This document shows, piece by piece, positions 56,130 to 64,000 of a DNA stretch of 64,000 nt. Numbering within the stretch: position 1 is the stretch's first letter; the number at the start of each line of letters is the position of its first letter. The position numbers were made by a program, and so were the translations under genes. This stretch comes from Corynespora cassiicola (Eukaryota; Ascomycota; Dothideomycetes; Pleosporales; Corynesporascaceae): contig JAEUWY010000006.1 of NCBI GenBank assembly GCA_022059125.1, positions 2,418,001-2,482,000 of the forward strand, read 5' to 3'. The notes below the pieces were generated by a model. It made no database searches and was not told where the DNA came from. It was given only the letters and a program-made list of their open reading frames with translations.

Positions 56130-59100
56130 TAGTGAAACAGGAAAACATGACCATCCCGAAAGCAAGCTGAATGAGCCTTACCCTGGAACTCTAAAACTCC
56201 TGGACGACTGAGAATACCATCATGGTCGACATAAATGGCGAAGTCTTCATAGCAGCAGAAGTATTCAAGTTCCGAGATGGCAAACATATTGATGGTGGCT
56301 TGGCTCAATGTTCTGGTCCGTATGATGTCGCTTAAAATGCGATCAGGTACTGTTTTCCGCTCAACGAGTTTTTGTTTCTTGTTAAATACCATCAAGTAGA
56401 AGTTATGCTTGTCATTCAATCCAATCACGTCTCCCAATGATATAATGTCGCTGGAGGCGAGATGATGAGGGATGTCGAACGAACCACGTTGTCGAAAATG
56501 TCTATGTTTTCTGCGCCAGCGATATCTTTGGCGAGTCCTTTTATCGTCCTGTAGGCTTGTCAGTTCTAACCTGGCAGGTAAATATCGGGGTTATTCAACG
56601 CACCAATGGTTCTATGATCCGGCCATTGAGTTTACCTCGTACGTTCTGACCATAAACAACATATTCCTGACCGCCAGGCTTCCATAGCGTAGCGAATTCG
56701 ACACGCCACGCTACCACTTCAAGTGATTTCTTCCCTTCACTAGAGACAGCATCTTGATCTGAAAGAAGATCCTCGAAGCTATAAGCGACCAGGTCTCGAT
56801 TCGCTAGGACCAACACTATGCTGTACTTGTGAAGTACTATGATTGACTTCACGGTCCCTGCAGTTTTAAATGTCTGTGTAATCTTAACATAAAGAAAAAA
56901 TGTTAGTAATTGGGTTGCGTCTACACTTACCAGCTCTAAATGACGGCCCTTTAGTAGGTATAGTCCTGAATCGGAGCCAAGCAACCCGATCGGTAAGCTT
57001 TCGTAGGTGAATTGTCCCGCGCAACTGATATTTCCCAACATATCCTCGATAGAAAACAGATCCAGACCTTCCTTCAATGATCTGTCATAAGGGTCGTTCA
57101 AGCACTGGTGCATCGCTGTTCTCGGGATGGAACAAAGTTTCCACGATGACAGCCAGGTCGTCTCTGACGGAAAGTTCAAAATTTTGCGGAGCTTGAAAGG
57201 ATCTCTCCAATTGAAGTAGTTTCTTGAATGTTCTTTTTTTGCGTGGATTATGTCTTTGAGCCACGTGTTATGTTCTGGATGTAAAGTACTGATGGTATGA
57301 GACGTCCTGCCAAGATGTAGGATTCTGAACCCTTCTTGTACATCTCTTGGTTTCTCCAGGTTGAGGAAATCCATTCGAATAACCTGTCAAAGGTAAATAT
57401 ATGAGTTTCTTGTTGCTTACAAACTTACAATCTTGGGCATCGAAGAGGTGTCGCCCACTGTGGTATTTTCGGGCAACACCTTGGTAAAGTCTGTTACAAT
57501 GAGGCATTCATTAAGCAATACTGCAAAATCATCTACAGGTCGAGAATCTTCTCCCAAAAGCCTGCGAATATACCCACTGCGTCTTAGTCTGAGCCTGTTG
57601 GGACATTCTACAAATACGCGATGCGGAAAGGAGACCACACTGTCCAAGATGTTTGACGTTTTTACAGGATCTTCATCGAGGCCCACTTCCCCTGTAAAGA
57701 GAACCTGGAGTGAAAGCCCCATATTTCCTGTAAAAAATGCTTCGAGTAGATCAGGACGAAAAGACGAAGGGTTGTATACCAGAGTCGGTTTTTCGCCTGA
57801 CAGTGCTGAAATGGACCGATTGTAACTCTTGAGTTCATTAGTAATATTATCAAACACGATACATAAGGATAAAATTAATGTCATGGAGTAAAGAGCTCTT
57901 TTTAACTAGGATGTACTTACCGTAAGATAATCCTTGGTACTACATCTCGAGCATCTCCATCCTTTTTCAGTGTCAGCCAAGTCGTGATTACATGTGGAGC
58001 AGCGCAAGGGTCGAAGTGACGGCAGCGGGTAGGGTGGTGGTGGCGGCAGCGTGTAGCGGTCTGGAACCCCGAGTGACTGATTCATGTTCGGTTGGAAGCT
58101 GGCTTGGTGACCTTGGCTATATTTCGGTCCATTCACATAGTGATCTGGGAAAACTAGAGCTTTGGCAGATATTGCTGATAGATGTGCCCTTTTCAGAACG
58201 CCTGGGAGGTTCAAGATGGTAGACGACGTGAACAAAGCATACAAAGCCAGGTCTTCCATGTGTTTGGAAACATGGCGCCGAAAATCCGGGACAGATACAT
58301 GAATGTTTCCAGTGAGTTTTGTTCTCTGGCGGTTGGGCTCGATCTCGGGCTCCTCTGAATGATTTCGAAGCTCATCACAGAATGGGCATTCTTCAGAAGA
58401 TATGGGTTGAACCGGATTCTGACATAACGCTGCAAAATGTTTGAAATGACTCCGTGGAATTTCAACGTGGTCTTCTTCGACGTGGATTCGGAACGGTGGC
58501 AAAGTATCAAACGGTGAATGTTGGCAAAGGGAGCAGGTCCACTGAATTCGATGATTTTCCAGTTCATGTGTGAACCATGTGTCCTTGTCCGCGAAAAATT
58601 CTACAGTGCATTCACTTTTGTCGCCAGAGCAAACGTACGGCCTGAGATCCGAGTAGACGTGTCTATACCACTCCATAGAACTCTTACAAGCTTGGATCGT
58701 CCAGCAAATTGAACATATAAATTTCCCGCTATTCTCGTGTATATAACGGGTAATTGGTATCAGTAACTCTTCTTCATCGTGAATGAATTGGAGATACGTA
58801 GGGGTGAGTATAGTAGAGTTTTCGTTATTGCTGCCTTCCGCCAAATCTAATGATCTCGATATAGAGCCTTCTGGAGCTTGATTAATTTCTGGCATGTTGG
58901 ATTGTCTTGGAGCCCGGAATCTTGGATTCGCAGAGTGTCTTTGAACTTCAGGGATGGTGTGTATCTGCTGATATCTTGACTTTGAAGGCTGTATATATTT
59001 CCTGGATACTGAGAAGAATCCCTGATATCCAGAGGATAGGGCTTTCTCTGTCGAATCAGTCTTTTCATTGGAGTGGTATTCAATTTGATGGCAGAGCCAT

Positions 59101-59800
59101 ATAAACCGACGTCTTTGAGTTATTGCTCTTCCAAGGCGAAGTTTAAGCCATGAGCTTTCTGGCCTGTTGAGTTTTGGGAACTTTCGACCGACATATCTAA
59201 TATCCATACTTTCGTCAGAACGCAAGCCGTCATACTTATACAGCGCCTCGCTCCACTGATCTCCTGGTAGAACTTTTCGGATGAGAGTTGAAAGGCGTAG
59301 AAGGCTTCCTATTGATTCTCGAACAACATTGAGTGTATCTTGCTTCTCGTCTATTGACCGGAAGTTTATACTGATCCTGCTAGAACTAGATTTCTTATCT
59401 AGGTAAAGCGTGTCGGCATTCTGGTATCGACTCCTTTCATTCCCCGTAGCGATAGCGTATACTACTTACTTTAGCTTATGTGAACGAGTTTGGTGGCATA
59501 CATACAGTCATTGAGTGCTTCCAGGACATCAGTCAGGATGCTAGATATATCATCCCTGATATCATGAGCTTCTCTCAATCTCCACTCTAGTGATACATTG
59601 TTTGGGTCATCTTCGGCTGCACGTATGTTGCCTACCCACAACTGAAACCTCTCGTGTGAATCTTTAAGAGAGGTCGTAGCACTGGCATCAGCATTTGAGA
59701 GCTCATTTGCTCGAAAGGCGGCAACGACTTTCAAGAAAAGATCTTCTACTCCATTGATGGCTCTTGATAGCGATTCGTCGCCGATGTTATCATTGTCCAT

Positions 59801-60207
59801 GACTTTAAGGTATGATCATGGATTGCCTCGCAGATTATCGGCCTAGTGGACTGCCCATCTTAGCTATATATGCCAGATTCTTTTGGCAGTAAGCGTGACC
59901 AGTGTCATACCTGTTAATATTACCTCGCATAAATCTGATTATAGGTGATACTTCAGGTATCTAAGGTGAGTGTCTAAGATGAAAGAGCTGAAATTGTTTC
60001 ATCTCGTAAGTTGAGGTCGAAGGGGTTGCGGATGATGACGGAACATGATAGCCCCGCAGTTATAGCCCCCCGCAGGTCAGCTGCGTCTCCCCTTATTTTA
60101 CCCTGACTTTATCCTCCACTTCTCCTCATCATCTCACTCGTTTTTTTCTCTCATCCACGTCTATTACGCGGATTCTACAACACCTTCTTGCTAGAACAAA
60201 GCTCGTC
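59801..60207. promoter_or_regulatory. Divergent promoter between acuF/CNH gene and DUF7580 gene
   Basis: 407 bp between start codons of two accessory genes with cell-recognition-type N-termini. The right half is pyrimidine-rich (60110-60180). No TATA box is clear. Sharing of this promoter suggests joint expression. Confidence 0.5.
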
Positions 60208-62094
60208 ATGTCTGGTCTTGAGATTGCAGGTGTCGTCCTTGGCGCATTTTCGGTAGCTATCGAGGCTCTGGACAAGTATCATGAAGTTAGCCGCATTTTG
60301 GACTTTTGGTGGAAGATACGCTTAGACCATCAAAAATGTCGCCGCGAAATCAAATTTGAGCAACTGATTTTCGAAAGAACTCTGAGGCGGACTCTCCTGC
60401 CGATGGTATCAAATCGAGACCAGATAGATCAGTTTCTGGCAGAGCCGGGTGGCGTACTTTGGCGAGACCCGTGCATAGAAGCCCAACTCAGATACCGATT
60501 GCAAGAATCGTATGATCTTTACCTTGAGGTTATCGGAGAGTTACAAAGAAATTTACACGATATCAACAAAGAGATGGCATTTGATAAAGAGGGTATCCAG
60601 AAAAGGCTCTATGAGCAAAAAGTAGGCATGCTGCAAATCTGGATTTGCACAGAGACTAACATCCTGGAGAACCAAAAAGCTAGCAATGACACAAATATGA
60701 AGGCCATTCTATTGAAGTCCTCTAGCAAAGAGAATCGAGAGTACCAGCTGTATCGCGCACAATTTGCGATTGGGAAGACGAAACGGAATGAGTTATTTGC
60801 AGAGCTGAAAACCAACAACGAAAGGCTGGAAAAGCTTCTCGGATCAAGTGATGACATGAGAGATATTGAAGAAAGTTTCAAGCAATTTTCTAATTATCCG
60901 AACCCCACAATGAAAATCACAGTTGGTAACTTCTGGCGCCATGCTGATCACCTTTACAACGTATTGTCAAAAGCCTGGAGTTGTCGTTGCGCATCCCAAC
61001 ATCAGGCCAATATCCAGCTGCAGCACGAGACATTGACCGGTTCTGAGTTTTTCATGCTATTCCTAGGCAATGAAGATCCAAAGAACGCTAAAGGGCATAG
61101 TTGGAAAGCAAGGGAAACTAAGATTCTGATGTCCGATCCTCTGGCGGGTAGTGTACCTGTGAAAAGACAGGCGGGAAATACAGGTATCGTCATCGCACAA
61201 AGGTAAGACATGTCAGATCCTGGCTAAATTAGTGTTCTCTCACTAATTTTTGATAGCAAGAAAGCTGCGGATGCTGCGCCTTCTCCCCCAAAGACTCAAA
61301 TCCAGACTTCTACTACACAATATCATACTCAAAAGGGGACAATAGCAACCAAAAACATGATAAAAGATCTTTGTGCTACTTTTGCAATAAGGCATTCTGC
61401 AGAAGATGGGTATGGGTTTTTAGAAGATACCCATAAACGATATCATATATATCCAGCCTCCGATGAGCCATTCACATTGGGATTCGAGGAGCCAATCTCC
61501 CTGAAAGAGATGTTGCAGGAAAAATATCGACCGCGCTTGACCCGCCGTCAACGTTACAGACTTGCCTTGGCAATATCATCTTCCTTTGTCCAGCTTTGTG
61601 ATTCTGCATGGCTTGACGCTCCAGATTTCAACCCCATGGATGTTTTTTTCCTTCGAGATCCAGAACCCTCCAACAAGATTGTACTTGACCGTCCCTACCT
61701 AAGTCGTAAATTCATTGGCAAAGCTCCAGTCAGACTGCCGGCGGCAAATGAATCATCTTCACCGGGAATTTCGTTTATTGGCGTGCTACTACTGGAGCTA
61801 TGCTGGGGAATTTTGATTGAAGAGTCTCCAAACCGGCAGAGATATCCATTCGGAGATCCGAAGCTAAACCACATATATGACCAGCTTGTCGCAGTTGAGT
61901 TGTTGAAAGATGTCGTGGATGAGGCTGGTGTAGATTACTCAGAAGCTGCTACATGGTGCTTACTAGGGAGCAAGAGCGTGGGCAGTGGAGATGATTGGAG
62001 GCAAATTTTCTTCGAGAGGGTGGTTCAACCGCTTGAGAGATCCTACTCATACTTGTTGCCGAACAAGCACAGCACACCTGGAGTGATTATTTGA
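60208..62094 (+). CDS. DUF7580-type fungal protein (HeLo-related N-terminus)
   Basis: Two exons (60208-61202, 61257-62094) encode about 610 residues. The opening MSGLEIAGVVLGAFSVAIEA, then DFWWKIRLDHQKCRREIKFE, fits the N-terminal helical domain of a large fungal family annotated DUF7580. That family expands in genomes together with HeLo and NLR-like self-recognition genes. A C-terminal domain follows the intron, with RRQRYRLALAISSSFVQLCD and ISFIGVLLLELCWGILIEE. That part resembles a kinase-like remnant in which a Glu-containing late helix is kept but no glycine loop or catalytic Lys is obvious. The intron is 54 bp with a CACTAA-type branch. No transmembrane helix is sure. Function is unknown; a part in incompatibility or stress-induced cell death is inference from family and neighbourhood. 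The frame is intact. Confidence 0.8.
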
Positions 62095-62482
62095 TATTAT
62101 GAATTCAAGATTCCGATGCATCTCTGACGAGGAAAGGTTGTTTCTCAAGTTTTATGAAATGCCAACTAGATCTTTTCTTAGGTCCCTCACGGACCTCAAA
62201 AAGGAACACCGTAAGTTCTCCTAGAGTAACCTTGAGAATAATGAAAACAGCATGATTAAAGTTATTGAAATCTTTTTCGATCCACTTTCTGTATCGTCAA
62301 GTCATCACCACTTAATGGGCTCGTATCTCGATATCCTCGTATAGAGACTCGTATGCCCAATCGGCCCGAATGTTCATCAAGACTTCACAACCGCCTCGTT
62401 GATATAGCCCCGAGAGATTCTGCGAGCGGACGAATTCGGAGGACAGGATATTGATTGTTCATCGAATGGCAGCTCATGAATT
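62095..62482. other. Intergenic region
   Basis: 388 bp, AT-rich, no recognisable feature. It contains the 3' end of the DUF7580 gene and sequence upstream of the broken dehydrogenase. Confidence 0.5.
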
Positions 62483-63493
62483 ATGGCATCGCCCTCGAAT
62501 CCAAATATCGGATGCACCCGTCCAATACCCCTTCATCCCTCTCCACATCGACCTCAAACCCCCCCTCAAGATAATCCCCCCCAATCCCCCCCCACAATTC
62601 TACTCACCAGCGCCGCTGGCAGCCTCAGCCTCGCCCTAGCCACCCACCTCCTCTCTGCCATCGCCTCGGCGCCCCAAAACACCCACACGGTTCGACTCTA
62701 CGAGCTCGACCTCGGCTCCCTCCCCTCGGTGCGCTCGTCTTGAACGCGGCGGTGTTTGAGCTGGGGGTTCTGGGCGCCATGGAAAAGGAGTGGGGGAGGA
62801 TGGTGTATCTCTCGTCGTGGAAGCACGAGCTCGAGCCAGCGCTGGGGGAGGATGATGGGTCGCTGGGTGTCGAGGAGCTTGCTCGGCCGAGGGTTGTGGA
62901 TCAAGAGGGAAAGGAAAATACTGGGAGGGACCGGTATGGGCTCTCGAAGTTGTGTTTGGTCATTTTTATGTGAGTGGTTCGTCCTTGCCGTCCTTTGAGG
63001 TTTGATGAGGTTCGTGATATCGTTTTGGTGTTTTCTTTGGAGCCGTCCTTTGGTTCTTGTTTTTTTTTTTTGCTGATGGGGTAGGCATACGCTTCAGCGG
63101 CGAATGGATGGGGTTCCCAGACTGAGTAAGATTTGCGTCCTGGGGGTCGATCCGGGGGCTATGGTGCATGTGAATCTGCAGAGCAGGTCTCCAGCGTTCC
63201 TCAGGTACACGGCTGCCCCGACTCTTCAGGTTTATAGCAAGATATCTGTTATGAGTTCTCCCAATGGCATGTTTCGGAGCGTGGAGAAGAGCGCGGCTGA
63301 TGTGGTGAGAGCGGCGTTGAGCACTGATGATCCGGTGCTGGGAGAGTATCCAAAGGATGCTTATCTCAACGAAGATACGGTTGTGGGGAACAAAGAGGCG
63401 TCGAGGAATGAAATGTATCAGCAGAAGTTATGGGATTGTACATTGAAGTATGTAGAGTTAAAAGAAAGCGATAATGTCTTTGGAAAGATCTGA
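62483..63493 (+). pseudogene. Short-chain dehydrogenase/reductase gene with internal deletions
   Basis: Three pieces of an SDR are readable. The first (to about 62735) carries a degenerate Rossmann start TILLTSAAGSLSLALATHLL and LYELDLGSLPS. The second, in another frame, starts LVLNAAVFEL, skips roughly 35 expected residues and continues MEKEWGRMVYLSSWKHE, then RYGLSKLCLV with the YxxSK catalytic pair. A 115-bp intron (62970-63084, donor GTGAGT) leads to the third piece, with VLGVDPGAMVH and a normal C-terminal end at 63493. The piece that should join the first to the second is missing along with the frame. A short C-rich tract near 62575 shows no splice sites that would help. I take it as a decayed oxidoreductase. 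Confidence 0.65.
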
Positions 63494-63637
63494 CAAGCTT
63501 CCAGCACATTGGCTCAGCTTTTGGTTGGAGCGAGCTGTGAGGAATTTATCCCTGGGGATAGCGTGGTCTGTCTTGAGTTTATCTCGTTTCCCTCGAAGTT
63601 TGTGATGATGGGTGCATGGAAGAGGTCCGACGTTTGT

Positions 63638-64000
63638 TCACTTCGGAATCCAACCAATTTGTTGCTGTGGCCATTTGATCCATATACGATATGCAACGTC
63701 CATGGAATCATAAATCCCAGACATGAGATGATCCACCCACCCTCTTATCAGCCAAGCGCTAGGGATGTCGTTCAGCAGAACGCAATAAAAGGCAAACACG
63801 GCCAGTGAAGCCGGCTGCCTCTCGTTCAAGCTGTCTACAAAATCGTCTTGGAGAAGATGAAGCCACGCAACAATGTCCTGGAAGGTGGCCGGCTTGCGAC
63901 TCCCCAGTTTGCTGGCATCTATGGAGAAGAAATACATGAGCTGGTCGAGGGCGGTTAGGTATAGCGATAGGCGGGGATCGTCGTGGAGGCTGAGCTCGAA
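63638..64000 (-). CDS. C-terminal part of a fungal transcription factor, cut by window edge
   Basis: The frame is open from the right edge to a stop at 63638, giving 120 residues. The sequence (LSLYLTALDQLMYFFSIDAS, then FYCVLLNDIPSAWLIRGWVD) resembles the C-terminus of Zn2Cys6 proteins of the sterol-uptake-regulator type, in which a helical end contains a W-x-x-x-GW motif. The zinc cluster would lie beyond the edge, so the identification rests on the tail alone. Confidence 0.6.
   Translation of the reverse strand, partial: FELSLHDDPRLSLYLTALDQLMYFFSIDASKLGSRKPATFQDIVAWLHLLQDDFVDSLNERQPASLAVFAFYCVLLNDIPSAWLIRGWVDHLMSGIYDSMDVAYRIWIKWPQQQIGWIPK

Larger units (their letters stand above)
54075..59800 (-). 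pseudogene. acuF-type C2H2 / PH-like / CNH-domain gene interrupted by a transposon
   Basis: Exons 59800-59506, 59398-57921, 57827-57429, 57383-56931, 56882-56604 and 56548-56130 read continuously, then a transposon (54279-56129) splits the last exon, which resumes at 54276 and ends at 54075. Without the insert the product would have about 1,174 residues. The N-terminal 600 residues resemble the 'acuF-like C2H2' family: RLSTLIRKVLPGD, WLKLRLGRAITQRRRFIW, zinc-finger-like FICSICW, WTCSLCQ and CPFCDEL, then FRRHVSKHMEDLALYAL. A Cys-rich CSTCNHDL/CSRCSTKDY pair follows. Next come a PH-like segment (GFRILHLGRTSHTIS) and a CNH domain (LPIGLLGSDSGLYLL to FIEIIDVQSGYL). CNH domains bind small GTPases in Rom2-type exchange factors, but no DH domain is present. 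The five introns lack defects, so the insertion is the only visible lesion. Confidence 0.75.

Overview
The window is nuclear DNA of a filamentous ascomycete (Pezizomycotina); I cannot fix the class. The evidence is short spliceosomal introns (mostly 45-110 bp, GTRNGT...CTAAC...YAG), four Zn2Cys6 regulators, an ataxin-2/Pbp1 and a Bud6/AIP3 with fungal architecture, HeLo/DUF7580-type self-recognition genes, and a transposon whose nonsense codons look like repeat-induced point mutation (RIP). Both edges cut into neighbouring sequence; the right edge truncates a transcription-factor gene. I see no tRNA, rRNA or CRISPR array.

Layout. 0-6 kb: a compact metabolic group of mitochondrial tricarboxylate carrier (-), Zn2Cys6 regulator (+) and PrpF-type isomerase (+). 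The palindrome CCCGCGGG recurs in its intergenic spaces, and the gene set recalls part of the itaconate/aconitate cluster of smut fungi. 6-10 kb: a small secreted cysteine protein, AT-rich DNA and a zincin-like fragment. 10-33 kb: a mostly conserved housekeeping block with a myo-inositol-type MFS transporter, Pbp1, Bud6, the TOR subunit LST8, an FMN-dependent 2-hydroxyacid oxidoreductase, a PP2C phosphatase with a GC-AG intron, and a peroxisomal acyl-CoA oxidase ending in SKL. 33-45 kb: an AT-richer accessory block with a decayed HeLo plus E2 (UBC) fusion gene, an NmrA-like gene, two divergent Zn2Cys6 regulators, a broken glutathione S-transferase, and a recurring CCGCCAAG/CTTGGCGG motif.

45-53.5 kb: an unusual fusion of a diaminopropionate ammonia-lyase-like PLP domain with an M20 amidohydrolase, then conserved VDAC porin, a membrane-anchored J-protein and methionine aminopeptidase 2. 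53.5-64 kb: a second accessory block. A large gene (acuF-type C2H2 region, PH-like region, CNH domain) is split by a complete 1,851-bp pogo/Fot1-like element flanked by a TA duplication. That gene diverges from an intact DUF7580 gene; a decayed short-chain dehydrogenase and the C-terminus of another regulator follow.

The strongest leads are: (1) the transposon-disrupted CNH gene, whose empty site would be in frame; (2) the PLP-lyase/M20 fusion, which joins activities encoded by adjacent genes in bacteria; (3) the HeLo-UBC fusion relic; and (4) the carrier/PrpF/regulator group with its shared palindrome. All splice structures below were inferred by eye from splice signals and protein continuity; single-base errors in exon edges are possible.
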